Part shown: positions 50,299 to 58,842 of the stretch, piece after piece
How positions within the stretch are numbered: the first letter of the stretch is position 1
Layout of the letters: the number at the start of each line of letters is the position of its first letter
Assembly: GCF_033100115.1 (NCBI RefSeq)
Contig: NZ_CP136910.1
Coordinates: forward strand, 1,984,001 to 2,048,000
Source: Anaerocolumna sp. AGMB13020
Lineage (GTDB): Bacteria; Bacillota; Clostridia; Lachnospirales; Lachnospiraceae
Direction: 5' to 3'
Length of the DNA stretch: 64,000 nucleotides
The notes under the pieces: generated by a model
Database searches by the model: none
The model's input: the letters and a program-made list of their open reading frames with translations, nothing else
What the model was told of the DNA's origin: nothing
Translations under genes and position numbers: made by a program

Positions 50299-53085
50299 AT
50301 GGATTTCAGCAAGAAAGGAACCGCCAGAAAACAGCAGTATATCAGGTCTGTCTCCAGGAAGGTAGCCACCAAGGCAAGTGTTACTGTGTTCCGGTTATTC
50401 ATGGTAGGTTTGGTTTCCCTCATAATTATCGGCTCCTATTTGGGGTTTGGCGTATTAAAAGGATTGGCAGACAGTGCCCCCAACATAGATCAGATTGAAG
50501 TAAAACCCTCCGGTTTCACTACAAATATATATGATAAAGATGGAAATCTGATAGATACTCTTATTGGAGCAGAATCAAATCGTGTTTATGTAGAAATCAG
50601 TCAAATACCGAAGGTTTTGCAGGACTGTGTTATCAGCATTGAGGACGAGCGTTTTTATGAACATAACGGAATTGATGTGCAGGGTATTTTCCGTGCTTTT
50701 TTCGTTGGTTTAAAATCCGGTGACTTCGGACAAGGTGCCAGTACCATTACCCAGCAGCTGATCAAGAATCAGGTATTTGAGGGAGGCGCTGAAGATAACT
50801 TTACCGACAGGTTTATCCGTAAAGTTCAGGAACAATATCTGGCTATACAGCTGGAACAAAAAATGTCAAAAGAACAGATTCTTGAATACTACCTGAATAC
50901 CATTAATTTTGGGGCAGGTACCTATGGTGTCCAGACGGCCTCCAAACGTTACTTTAACAAAGACGTAGAAGAAATTACATTATCTGAAGCTGCTGTTATC
51001 GCCGCTATTGCACAGTCCCCCACCAACATGAACCCTATTAATCATCCGGAGAACAACGCGCAGAGACGTGCTCAGATCCTCGAAAGCATGAAACGTCTTA
51101 ACCTGTGTACGGAAGAAGAATACGCCCAGGCTCTTTCTGATGATGTCTATTCCAGGATTCAGGTAGTGAATGATGAACAGGATGTTACTTCCTATAATAC
51201 TTACTTTGTCGACGAGCTCATTGAACAGGTTATTGCAGATCTTCAGGAAGAGAAGGGTTATACCTATACCCAAGCCAGCAAGGCACTCTACAGCGGCGGA
51301 CTAAATATTTATACGACTCTGGATTCCAAGATTCAATCAGTCCTGGACGATGTATATACCAACGAAGATTACTTCCCGAAGATTGGAACGGATTCTTACT
51401 GGGAGTTGACTTATGCTTTATCCATTGAGAAGAAAAACGGTAAGCAAATTCACTATCATACCAATGACTTGCTGGATTTCAGTCACTTGACCACTGCATA
51501 TTTTTCCTCAAAAGAAGCCGCGGAAGAATTAATTGAGCAATTTAAGGCGGCAAAGGTTGAGACTGATGATATTATCCTCGCAGAAAATAACAGCCTTATC
51601 ATCCAACCCCAATCCTCCATGGTTATCATGGATCAGCACACCGGATATGTAGTAGGTCTTATAGGCGGAAGGGGCGAAAAGACCGGTAACCGTACCTTAA
51701 ACAGAGCTACTAATACTACAAGGCAACCCGGTTCCACTTTCAAAATATTATCAACTTACCTCCCGGCACTGGATTCAGCGGGAATGACACTGGCAACAGT
51801 AATAGACGATGCTCCTTATCAATATCCAGGAAGCGATAAATATGTAAGCAACTGGAGCGGTGATGATTATGAAGGGTTAACCACTCTGCGCAGAGCAATC
51901 CTGCGTTCCAAAAATGTCGTTACCGTTAAGACACTGGAGAAGGTTACACCAAAAGTTGGTTTTGATTATTTGCAAAAGCTTGGTTTTACTACACTAGTAG
52001 AGAGCGGCGTATCTGAAAGTGGTAAAACCTATTCAGATATCAATCTCCCCCTGGCTTTAGGTGGTATTACAAAAGGCGTTTCCAATCTGGAACTTACCGC
52101 TGCCTATGCTTCTATCGCCAATGGAGGCGTATATTCCAAACCAATCTTTTATACCAAAATACTGGATAGTAATAATAAAGTATTGCTGAATAAAAAGACT
52201 TCTGTTCGTCAGGTTATGATGGAATCCACTGCTTTCCTCTTAACAAATGCTATGGAAGACGTTGTGAAAAAAGGTACTGGAACATTAGTAGGGTTTAAGA
52301 ATCTAAAGATGCCGGTAGCCGGTAAGACAGGTACTACAACCGATGATAAAGATTTATGGTTTGCTGGATATACACCATATTATACTGCCACCATCTGGTC
52401 AGGTTATGACAATAACAAGGCTCAGACCAACACCAGTTATCAGAAAATTATATGGCGTGATGTTATGGAGCGTATCCACAAAGAAAACGGTCTGGAGGCT
52501 GTTCCCTTTAATAAACCTGATTCAATCGTAGAGCGAACAATCTGTACCAAGAGCGGTAAACTTGCCGTTGAAGGTTTATGTAATAAATACGAAGGCGGTT
52601 CAACTGTTAAGACCGAATACTTTGCTAAAAATACTGAGCCTACAGATAAATGTGACATACACGTAGCTGTGAAGATCTGTACTACCTCAGGTAAGATAGC
52701 TACTGAATTCTGCCCTCCTTCAACTGTAGTAGAGAAGGTCCTGTTATTTAAAGAAGAGACCGCCAAAACCCTGGATACTCCTTTCCTTCTTCCGGGTAAT
52801 GAGGACACCTGCACCGTCCACAATGCGAGAAACTCAGGACTGCAGAACCTATTGCCAACACCTGGCGGCACCACACCATCAGTAACAACTGCACCGCCTA
52901 ATACGAACAATTCCGGTAATGGCAACAGCAACGGAAATAACGGTTCAAATGGCAATGGTAATACCAATGGAAACGGTAACGGTAATGGAAATAGTAACGG
53001 TAATAATGGTAATGGAAACAACAGTAATACTGGTGGTGAAGAAGATTATTATGATCCCGAATTCGATTATGATTACGGCGATTAA
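50299..53085 (+). CDS. Class A penicillin-binding protein (transglycosylase/transpeptidase)
   Basis: The 928-residue bifunctional enzyme polymerises and cross-links peptidoglycan. A cytoplasmic basic N-terminus and one TM (about residues 33-55) precede the GT51 domain (EDERFYEHNGIDVQGIFRA and GASTITQQLIKNQVF, EQILEYYLNTINFG). The transpeptidase domain has SxxK in PGSTFKILSTY, SxN in RSKNVVTVK and KTG in AGKTGTTTDDKD. A cysteine-containing C-terminal region and a ~60-residue Asn/Gly linker follow, and the tail is acidic (EEDYYDPEFDYDYGD). The domains look complete. GAAAGAGG precedes the ATG. It is a single-gene unit with a strong terminator. Confidence 0.95.
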   Translation: MDFSKKGTARKQQYIRSVSRKVATKASVTVFRLFMVGLVSLIIIGSYLGFGVLKGLADSAPNIDQIEVKPSGFTTNIYDKDGNLIDTLIGAESNRVYVEISQIPKVLQDCVISIEDERFYEHNGIDVQGIFRAFFVGLKSGDFGQGASTITQQLIKNQVFEGGAEDNFTDRFIRKVQEQYLAIQLEQKMSKEQILEYYLNTINFGAGTYGVQTASKRYFNKDVEEITLSEAAVIAAIAQSPTNMNPINHPENNAQRRAQILESMKRLNLCTEEEYAQALSDDVYSRIQVVNDEQDVTSYNTYFVDELIEQVIADLQEEKGYTYTQASKALYSGGLNIYTTLDSKIQSVLDDVYTNEDYFPKIGTDSYWELTYALSIEKKNGKQIHYHTNDLLDFSHLTTAYFSSKEAAEELIEQFKAAKVETDDIILAENNSLIIQPQSSMVIMDQHTGYVVGLIGGRGEKTGNRTLNRATNTTRQPGSTFKILSTYLPALDSAGMTLATVIDDAPYQYPGSDKYVSNWSGDDYEGLTTLRRAILRSKNVVTVKTLEKVTPKVGFDYLQKLGFTTLVESGVSESGKTYSDINLPLALGGITKGVSNLELTAAYASIANGGVYSKPIFYTKILDSNNKVLLNKKTSVRQVMMESTAFLLTNAMEDVVKKGTGTLVGFKNLKMPVAGKTGTTTDDKDLWFAGYTPYYTATIWSGYDNNKAQTNTSYQKIIWRDVMERIHKENGLEAVPFNKPDSIVERTICTKSGKLAVEGLCNKYEGGSTVKTEYFAKNTEPTDKCDIHVAVKICTTSGKIATEFCPPSTVVEKVLLFKEETAKTLDTPFLLPGNEDTCTVHNARNSGLQNLLPTPGGTTPSVTTAPPNTNNSGNGNSNGNNGSNGNGNTNGNGNGNGNSNGNNGNGNNSNTGGEEDYYDPEFDYDYGD

Positions 53086-53104
53086 GTGATAGGAAGAATC
53101 AAGA

Positions 53105-53141
53105 AATGCGGACTTGTTACAGAAACATACAAGTCCGCATT
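53105..53141 (+). terminator. Terminator after the PBP gene
   Basis: AATGCGGACTTGT and its complement form a 13-bp perfect stem with an 11-base loop, followed by TTTTTATTC. Confidence 0.9.
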
Positions 53142-53177
53142 TTTTATTCTCTTTCTTTTACAGCACATTATCTATTA

Positions 53178-53534
53178 CTAGTCTTTCATTTTAGGATTAA
53201 AGATCCAGGATGCAATGTAACTAAATATCAAGGCTCCTGAAATACCCGCGGAGGTGGCTGTCAGTCCTCCTTTAAATAAGCCCAGCAGACCGTCTTTATC
53301 AATTGCTTCTTTAATTCCTTTAAAAAGCGAGTTTCCGAATCCGCTTAAGGGTACCGTTGCACCAGCTCCTGCCCATTTGGTAAAGGGTTCATATAGACCG
53401 ACTGAACCAAGAAGAGCTCCGAGGCAGACCAGAATAACCATTATACGGCCCGGCATCAGCTTCGTATTGTCCATTACTATCTGTACAACCACACAGATAG
53501 CACCGCCTATTATAAATGCTTTTATATAATCCAT
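53178..53534 (-). CDS. spoVAE: Stage V sporulation protein AE
   Basis: The 118-residue membrane protein has the SpoVAE/AEb pattern: IKAFIIGGAICVVVQIVMD, LVCLGALLGSVGLYEPF, GATVPLSGFGNSLFKGIKEAID and GLLGLFKGGLTATSAGISGAL. It belongs to the SpoVA channel that moves Ca-dipicolinate into the developing spore and releases it at germination. It is the last gene of the spoVA operon, 89 bases after spoVAD, and its ribosome binding site lies under an 8-bp perfect hairpin (53548-53577). Confidence 0.95.
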   Translation of the reverse strand: MDYIKAFIIGGAICVVVQIVMDNTKLMPGRIMVILVCLGALLGSVGLYEPFTKWAGAGATVPLSGFGNSLFKGIKEAIDKDGLLGLFKGGLTATSAGISGALIFSYIASWIFNPKMKD

Positions 53535-53547
53535 TGAGTTCCTTTCC

Positions 53548-53577
53548 AGAGCCTGTGAACTATTTGCTTCAGGCTCT
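53548..53577 (-). promoter_or_regulatory. RBS-adjacent hairpin before spoVAE
   Basis: AGAGCCTG and CAGGCTCT form a perfect 8-bp stem directly upstream of GGAAAGG and the spoVAE start. Confidence 0.65.
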
Positions 53578-53623
53578 TATAATCCATTGTAGCTACCTTT
53601 TATATCTACCTTTGTATATACCT

Positions 53624-54673
53624 TTACATCCCTTCTATTATTACTCCATGGGCAATACCAGGAACCGGATTTCCTTCATTAAAGCTTACCGTTGACAGCA
53701 GAGCACCTGTAGGGACAAATAATACTCTTTTCCACTCTCTTCTACGCAGTTTTGGTATAATATAGCTGTTTAAGGTAATAGCACTGCATCCGCAACCACT
53801 GCCACCGGAATGAGTGTCCTGAGTTTCTTTATCAAACATTTCAATACCACAATCCATGTGATTCCTTGAAATATCGAAGCCTTCCTGTTTTAACAAATCA
53901 ATTAATATGTCCTTTCCAATATAGCCCAGATCACCGGTAATGATCTTATCGTAATACTCAGGTTTTACACCCAGGTCATTCAGATTAGCGGCAATGGTCT
54001 TATAGGCTGAAGGCGCCATACAGGCCCCCATGTTCATGGAATCTTTGACACCGTAATCCACAATACGTCCAATGGTTACTCCCTTGATACAAACTGGTGC
54101 TTCTTTCTCAAGTAAATCGTTGCTTCGGTTATCCTCTTTGTCTATGATTACTGCTCCGCTTCCGGTAACCGTCCAGCTGGTAGCCAAAGGTCTCTGACTT
54201 CCATAAGCTAAGGGAAAACGGAACTGCTTTTCCGCACCACCAAAATGACTGGAGGTAATAGCCATTATCTTATCTGCAAATCCACCGTCAACCAGTACAG
54301 ATCCTATCGCCATGGATTCCCCCATGGTAGAGCATGCACCATAAACTCCAAATAAAGGAATTTCCAGTTCCATAATACCAAAGGAAGTCGCAATTAACTG
54401 ACCCAGGAGGTCACCACCAACCATATATCTTATGTCTTCTTTTGTAATACCTGCTTTTTTTATTGCAAGGTCAGCAGCTCTTCTCATCATTCTGCTTTCT
54501 GCATCCTCCCAGGTGGTTCCTCCAAACATAGGATCTTCCTCAACCTGGTCAAAATAACTGCCTAAAGGACCTTCTCCCTCTTTCTTACCGGCAATGGAAG
54601 AACCTGCTGTTACGTAGGGTGGATTTGCAAACAACAGACTTTGCTTCCCGCACATTTTACTGCTCTTCTCCAT
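53624..54673 (-). CDS. spoVAD: Stage V sporulation protein AD
   Basis: The 349-residue thiolase-fold protein has the family motifs LFANPPYVTAGSSIAGKKEGEGPLG, VYGACSTMGESMAIG and GDLGYIGKDI. SpoVAD binds dipicolinic acid and is needed for its uptake in the SpoVA complex. An intercistronic stem-loop (54715-54762) lies between spoVAC and this gene, and a family B hairpin abuts its ribosome binding site. Confidence 0.96.
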   Translation of the reverse strand: MEKSSKMCGKQSLLFANPPYVTAGSSIAGKKEGEGPLGSYFDQVEEDPMFGGTTWEDAESRMMRRAADLAIKKAGITKEDIRYMVGGDLLGQLIATSFGIMELEIPLFGVYGACSTMGESMAIGSVLVDGGFADKIMAITSSHFGGAEKQFRFPLAYGSQRPLATSWTVTGSGAVIIDKEDNRSNDLLEKEAPVCIKGVTIGRIVDYGVKDSMNMGACMAPSAYKTIAANLNDLGVKPEYYDKIITGDLGYIGKDILIDLLKQEGFDISRNHMDCGIEMFDKETQDTHSGGSGCGCSAITLNSYIIPKLRRREWKRVLFVPTGALLSTVSFNEGNPVPGIAHGVIIEGM

Positions 54674-54678
54674 TCTTA

Positions 54679-54704
54679 CCTCTCATTCTGCCGCCTAGCG
54701 GCAC
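54679..54704 (-). promoter_or_regulatory. Family B RBS-adjacent hairpin (spoVAD)
   Basis: GTGCCGC-TAG-GCGGCAG forms a GC-rich stem directly followed by AATGAGAGG, the spoVAD ribosome binding site. Confidence 0.5.
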
Positions 54705-54714
54705 AAATATATGA

Positions 54715-54762
54715 TGAAAGTAGCTTAACAGAAGCACAACTGCGCTCTCTTAAGTACTTTCA
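54715..54762. repeat. Intercistronic stem-loop between spoVAC and spoVAD
   Basis: TGAAAGTA and TACTTTCA, then TTAA and TTAA, pair around a ~25-base loop. No T-run follows, so it is more like an RNA-stability element than a terminator. Confidence 0.6.
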
Positions 54763-54775
54763 CACCGTTCTTTGC

Positions 54776-55282
54776 TCAGATTATCCCAAGTTTTGTTAAC
54801 ACCAAATATATAACACCCAGCACCCAGGAACTAAAAACACCATATAAGATTACAGGACCAGCAATGGTAAATATCTTACATCCGATACCAAATACTTGTC
54901 CTTCTTTTTTAAACTCCACCGCCGGTGCAGCAACAGAATTGGCAAAACCGGTAATAGGAACAACGGTTCCGGCACCACCGAATTTAGCAATTTTGGGATA
55001 AATATTAAGTCCTGTCAGAAGAACAGACAACAGTATCAGGGAAAGAGCTGTGTACCCAGATGCCTGATCTTCATTGCATCCAAGAGAGGTGTAGTAATTA
55101 TTAAAGCCTTGTCCCAGAACACAAATAAGTCCGCCTACCCAAAAGGCATTTAAGATATTAATAAATTTATTATGGACAGGTGTTTTATCTTTCACATACT
55201 TATTATATTTCTCTGCTTTCTTTTCCTTATCCTGTTCCTTTACAATATCTGCGGCAGTAACTTTATTTTTATTATCCTGCAT
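54776..55282 (-). CDS. spoVAC: Stage V sporulation protein AC
   Basis: The 168-residue membrane protein has the SpoVAC pattern: KDKTPVHNKFINILNAFWVGGLICVLGQGFNNYY, GAGTVVPITGFANSVAAPAVEFKKEG and PVILYGVFSSWVLG. SpoVAC forms a membrane channel that responds to membrane tension in B. subtilis. AAGGAGG precedes the ATG. It lies 68 bases after spoVAB. Confidence 0.95.
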   Translation of the reverse strand: MQDNKNKVTAADIVKEQDKEKKAEKYNKYVKDKTPVHNKFINILNAFWVGGLICVLGQGFNNYYTSLGCNEDQASGYTALSLILLSVLLTGLNIYPKIAKFGGAGTVVPITGFANSVAAPAVEFKKEGQVFGIGCKIFTIAGPVILYGVFSSWVLGVIYLVLTKLGII

Positions 55283-55350
55283 GTCATAACCTCCTTATTC
55301 ACATAAATAAATGCCTTACTATTTTACATAGTTGTCCAAGAATTTATTCT

Positions 55351-55773
55351 TTATTTTTTGTAGTGTATAAATAGTTGAAAAAAAGCCCCTGCGCCTTTTC
55401 CAAAAGCTAAGCACAATACGATTATGGGTATACCGATTTTAAGTTTAAGCCTGTGGGTCATAATAGGGAATATCTGTATTACTTCTTCAAGGGCAACGGC
55501 AAGACATCCGACAAAGCACCCCGAAAATAAACCGAAAATTATAAGCCCCACATGCCCGACGGGTAAAGGTGGTTTAAAGATATCCAGTATATTCCCTAAG
55601 GTTGTGCCGACTACAACAATATCTTCGTAGAGAAGAATTCGTTTGGCTGTATCAGTCCTTATGGCAAGACGAGTAAGAACCCCGACAATGGTTATAAACG
55701 CAACCATACCCGCTGCTATCAATATTCCACCGGTAAGTCCTATAAAAACCAATAATAGATATTTAAGGAACAT
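55351..55773 (-). CDS. spoVAB: Stage V sporulation protein AB
   Basis: The 140-residue membrane protein has four hydrophobic helices and the family features GLTGGILIAAGMVAFITIVGVLTRLA, GNILDIFKPPLPVGHVGLIIFGLFSGCFVG and ALEEVIQIFPIM. It overlaps spoVAA by 11 bases if started at 55773, which gives a normal length. A longer frame to 55806 would read further into spoVAA. The ribosome binding site (AGAGGGG) is at the long end of the spacing range. Confidence 0.92.
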   Translation of the reverse strand: MFLKYLLLVFIGLTGGILIAAGMVAFITIVGVLTRLAIRTDTAKRILLYEDIVVVGTTLGNILDIFKPPLPVGHVGLIIFGLFSGCFVGCLAVALEEVIQIFPIMTHRLKLKIGIPIIVLCLAFGKGAGAFFQLFIHYKK

Positions 55774-56392
55774 CAATGGATTTCCCCTCTCTCGATTTAT
55801 TTTCAATCAATGTCTCGTCCAAATCTGCTTCGTATAACCTTAATTGCACCTGCATTGGTGTGGGGTCCTTGCTGGCTTTTATTTTACTAAAATGATTAAA
55901 AAAGATTATGATACCAAGAGGTAATCCAACCGCATAGGAAATCTCCAGCAAAGAACCTTTGACCTGCTTCGTCCCCATTACAGACTTATAGATGATTTCA
56001 AAAATAACAGATACATTGGCATCCTCATTGAATGTCATTATGGTAAATGCCGCTCCAAAAAAGACGACACAAGATACAAAACCTACTTTAAAATACTCCC
56101 ATAACTTCTTCTCCTTCTGCTCCGGTTCATACAGAATGATAAAATCCCGCTCACCCAGATTTATTATTTCTAAATCCGGATACTCCTTATGAATCAGTTC
56201 CATAAGCTTAAGCACCGAGAAAACGTAATTACTTTTTTTATCATCTTTTATAATAAAGATTACCTGTTGATACAGATTTTCTGTTATATCTGGGTTGGGG
56301 GAAAAGAGTTTTGCAACATCTTTTAAACGTACTATCTTATGGTGTACCAGATTATTTTTGTCAATTTTAATATATAATCGTATATTCTTCAT
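55763..56392 (-). CDS. spoVAA: Stage V sporulation protein AA
   Basis: The 209-residue protein has a soluble N-terminal domain (LVHHKIVRLKDVAKLFSP) and a membrane part with helices at about residues 105-125 and 150-170. The C-terminal region is FFNHFSKIKASKDPTPMQVQLRLYEADLDETLI. It opens the spoVA operon proper. Its ATG lies 26 bases inside the upstream 66-codon gene, with a poor ribosome binding site, so translational coupling is likely. Confidence 0.93.
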   Translation of the reverse strand: MKNIRLYIKIDKNNLVHHKIVRLKDVAKLFSPNPDITENLYQQVIFIIKDDKKSNYVFSVLKLMELIHKEYPDLEIINLGERDFIILYEPEQKEKKLWEYFKVGFVSCVVFFGAAFTIMTFNEDANVSVIFEIIYKSVMGTKQVKGSLLEISYAVGLPLGIIIFFNHFSKIKASKDPTPMQVQLRLYEADLDETLIENKSREGKSIDVP

Positions 56393-56567
56393 CAGGCACC
56401 ATTCCTTCTAATCCGGTTGCACTGCAATAACTGCTCTCATATACAAGAGTTCCCTTATGAATCTCCTTTTCCGTATTCTGTGCAAAAATTACAATCACGA
56501 TCCCTGCAGCAATTAGCAGTAAAGTGGCGGCTGTAATAATCCAGATTCGCTTCTGTCTGAATATCAT
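56367..56567 (-). CDS. Small membrane-anchored protein coupled to spoVAA
   Basis: The 66-residue protein has an N-terminal membrane segment (RIWIITAATLLLIAAGIVIVIFAQ) and a short extracytoplasmic tail with two acidic clusters. It overlaps spoVAA by 26 bases and starts about 230 bases after sigF, with a weak AGGTAAC upstream. Its position at the head of the spoVA operon suggests a sporulation-stage protein expressed in the forespore. I know no named family for it. Confidence 0.6.
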   Translation of the reverse strand: MIFRQKRIWIITAATLLLIAAGIVIVIFAQNTEKEIHKGTLVYESSYCSATGLEGMVPDEEYTIIY

Positions 56568-56664
56568 TTTTAGTTACCTAACCTTTCTAATAATTATATT
56601 TTATAAAATCCATTGTCTGATAGCTTAATGCAACCAATAAAAAAGCCGGCTAAAAATTGTAAAT

Positions 56665-56703
56665 AAAAAACAGCAGCAGTGTTTTCTACTGATGCTGTTT
56701 TTT
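56665..56703 (-). terminator. Terminator after sigF
   Basis: AAAAAACAGC..CAGT and ACTG..GCTGTTTTTT pair into an interrupted ~14-bp stem with a 7-base loop and a T-run on the minus strand, about 90 bases after the sigF stop. The spoVA operon therefore needs its own (presumably SigG-type) promoter. Confidence 0.75.
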
Positions 56704-56794
56704 CTTGTATTTATGATTCCTACTATCATAAATACCTATATAATTGTTATTATCTGTTAACCGCTTTATTATATACTGGTAATATCAGCCAATG

Positions 56795-57508
56795 TCAGGA
56801 CATTTTCTCACGCATTTTCAAGAGTATTTTCTTTTCCAATCGTGATACCTGAACCTGGGAAATTCCCATTTCTTTTGCGATATCGGTCTGTGTTCTATTC
56901 ATAAAGTATCGAAGCCTGATTAATTCCTGATCCTTCTCATCCAGTGATGCTATGGTCTCTCGTAAAGCAAGCTTGTCAATCATATTTTCACTTTCATCAT
57001 TGGTTTGTTCCAATTTATCAATCAGATAGATGGCATTTCCGTCTCCCTGATAAATTGTTTTATAGAGTGATTCTACTTCCGCACCTGATTCTAATGCCAT
57101 TAGTACTTCTTCTTTTGCCAGATTCAATTCTTTACTTATCTCTTCTAAGGTAGGTTCTCTTCCATACAGGCTTCCAAGCCTTTCTCTGATAACACGAATC
57201 TTGCCGGCTGTTTCCTTCATGGAACGGCTCACCTTAATTGCACCGTCATCTCTTAAGAATCTCTTTATTTCTCCCATTATCATAGGAACTGCATAGGTGG
57301 AGAACTTTACATCATAGCTCATATCAAATTTATCAATTGCTTTTATCAGTCCGATACTCCCTATCTGAAATAAATCCTCCGTCTCATGCCCTCTTGACAT
57401 AAACCTTCTTACTATACTCCATACCAATCCTACATTCTCCGTTATTACCCTATCCCTTGCCTCCTTATCTCCCTGTTGCGATAAACGGATTAATTCGATT
57501 GTATCCAC
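56795..57508 (-). CDS. sigF: Sporulation sigma factor SigF
   Basis: The 237-residue sigma factor with a GTG start has region 2 (NVGLVWSIVRRFMSRGHETEDLFQIGSIGLIKAIDKFDMSYDVKFSTYAVPMIMGEIKRFLRDDG) and region 4 HTH (RTQTDIAKEMGISQVQVSRLEKKIL). SigF is the first forespore-specific sigma, held by SpoIIAB until SpoIIAA frees it. It is the third gene of the spoIIA operon, 46 bases after spoIIAB, and is followed by a terminator. Confidence 0.96.
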   Translation of the reverse strand: MDTIELIRLSQQGDKEARDRVITENVGLVWSIVRRFMSRGHETEDLFQIGSIGLIKAIDKFDMSYDVKFSTYAVPMIMGEIKRFLRDDGAIKVSRSMKETAGKIRVIRERLGSLYGREPTLEEISKELNLAKEEVLMALESGAEVESLYKTIYQGDGNAIYLIDKLEQTNDESENMIDKLALRETIASLDEKDQELIRLRYFMNRTQTDIAKEMGISQVQVSRLEKKILLKMREKMS

Positions 57509-57554
57509 TGTTTCACTTCCTTCCTGCTCATGAGGTTTCCTCAGGATGTAAGCC

Positions 57555-57974
57555 CTAGTGGATTTTCTTTTTCATTTTTATGATAGTCCCTTTGCCTATT
57601 TCCGATTCTACTTCCAAATCATCCATAAAGGCTTCCATAAAAGAAAATCCCATACCGGATCTCTCTTCCTCCGGCTTGGTGGTAAACAGAGGCTCCATTG
57701 CCTTCGTTACATCCCCTATCCCTTGACCTTGATCCCGTACCTCTACATATACTTCATGTCCAAATATCCTGCAAAAAACAATCACTTTACCTTTGAGTTT
57801 GTCATAGCCATGTATAATGGCATTGGTTACAGCTTCTGAAACAGCAGTTTTGATATCGGATATTTCCTCCAGTGTAGGATCCAGCTGGGCTACAAAACTT
57901 GCCACAACTGATCTTGCAAAGCTTTCATTTTCAGATTTGCTGTCAAACTCTAATAACATTTCGTTGGTATCCAT
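57555..57974 (-). CDS. spoIIAB: Anti-sigma F factor / serine kinase SpoIIAB
   Basis: The 139-residue GHKL kinase has the N-box ISDIKTAVSEAVTNAIIHGYD and the G1-box VRDQGQGIGD, ending GMGFSFMEAFMDDLEVESE. It binds SigF and phosphorylates SpoIIAA. AGGAGG lies upstream of the ATG. It starts 22 bases after spoIIAA ends. Confidence 0.96.
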   Translation of the reverse strand: MDTNEMLLEFDSKSENESFARSVVASFVAQLDPTLEEISDIKTAVSEAVTNAIIHGYDKLKGKVIVFCRIFGHEVYVEVRDQGQGIGDVTKAMEPLFTTKPEEERSGMGFSFMEAFMDDLEVESEIGKGTIIKMKKKIH

Positions 57975-57996
57975 ACATATCCTCCTGTTTAAACAC

Positions 57997-58383
57997 CTAT
58001 CTTCCCTTAGCTAACGCCTCTTCTATGGAATCAAATTTCGGAATGATCCGGTAAAGGCCGGACATTCTGAAAATTCTGTCTAAATTATTGTTTATACCGG
58101 TTACAAAAATCTTTCCCCCTGAAAGTGCTATTTTCTTGTAACGTCCCATTATTACACCGATTCCGGAACTATCCATAAAATCTGTTCCGCTGAAATCAAA
58201 TACAATATTCCTAATCTGTCCCTTGTCTAGCAGCTTGTCCGACTGTTCCCGGATTGACAGGGTATTATGATGATCCAGATCCTGCTTCACCTGTATTATC
58301 AGACACTTCTCTTTTACATGGTATTCCGCCGCCTCCTTTTTGTTTATTTCTGATTTTCTCTTTAACGGTTCTTTCTTATCCAT
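57997..58383 (-). CDS. spoIIAA: Anti-anti-sigma F factor SpoIIAA
   Basis: The 128-residue STAS protein has the phosphorylated serine in FMDSSGIGVIMGRYK and the pattern LDHHNTLSIREQSDKLL. About 20 extra Lys/Glu-rich residues precede the usual start of the family. I start it at the ATG at 58383 (GAGGT about five bases upstream); an ATG at 58404 is also possible. It is the first gene of the spoIIA operon. No clear SigH promoter was found in the 437-base upstream region. Confidence 0.93.
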   Translation of the reverse strand: MDKKEPLKRKSEINKKEAAEYHVKEKCLIIQVKQDLDHHNTLSIREQSDKLLDKGQIRNIVFDFSGTDFMDSSGIGVIMGRYKKIALSGGKIFVTGINNNLDRIFRMSGLYRIIPKFDSIEEALAKGR

Positions 58384-58404
58384 GCATACCTCTTTTCCGG
58401 ACAT

Positions 58405-58842
58405 TTAATTTTACCTGTCTCTTAAACAGAGTCAGGTGTAATCCGTTAGGATCGTTTTCATATACCATTTGAAATATCTGAAGTTTAAAATTTCGTTTTT
58501 ATAGGCTTAAAAGCGTTCAGGCTTCTTCGTCTATAAGAATGAAATAATGTTCAACTCAAATAGTGCTTCAAGTGATATCTTAACTCCCATCTTTGTGCTT
58601 TAGCACCCTCAAATCAGGAGATTCGGAAATCTCCTTTCTCTTACAGAAACTCCATAACCTTCATTAATTCGCTATAAAATGGAGCTTTAACAAAAGTTAT
58701 AAAACCCAGAAGTTTACATTTACATATTTTAACATATATTTTCTCATCCGTCTATAAGAAAAGACAATTCCAAATAATTTTTGGAATTGTCTCTCCTGGT
58801 TGATTCTATATTAGATTTTATATTTGATTTTTTGCTTTATCT
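58405..58842. other. spoIIA upstream region
   Basis: A 437-base gap that should hold the spoIIA promoter. Two small palindromes are visible (GTGCTTTAGCAC near 58597 and AGGAGATT/AATCTCCT near 58615-58635), plus the terminator of the TPR gene. I cannot point to SigH or Spo0A sites with confidence. Confidence 0.4.
58762..58792 (-). terminator. Terminator after the TPR gene
   Basis: AGACAATTCCA and TGGAATTGTCT form an 11-bp perfect stem with a 9-base loop, followed on the minus strand by TTTTCTT. It lies about 50 bases past the stop. Confidence 0.85.
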
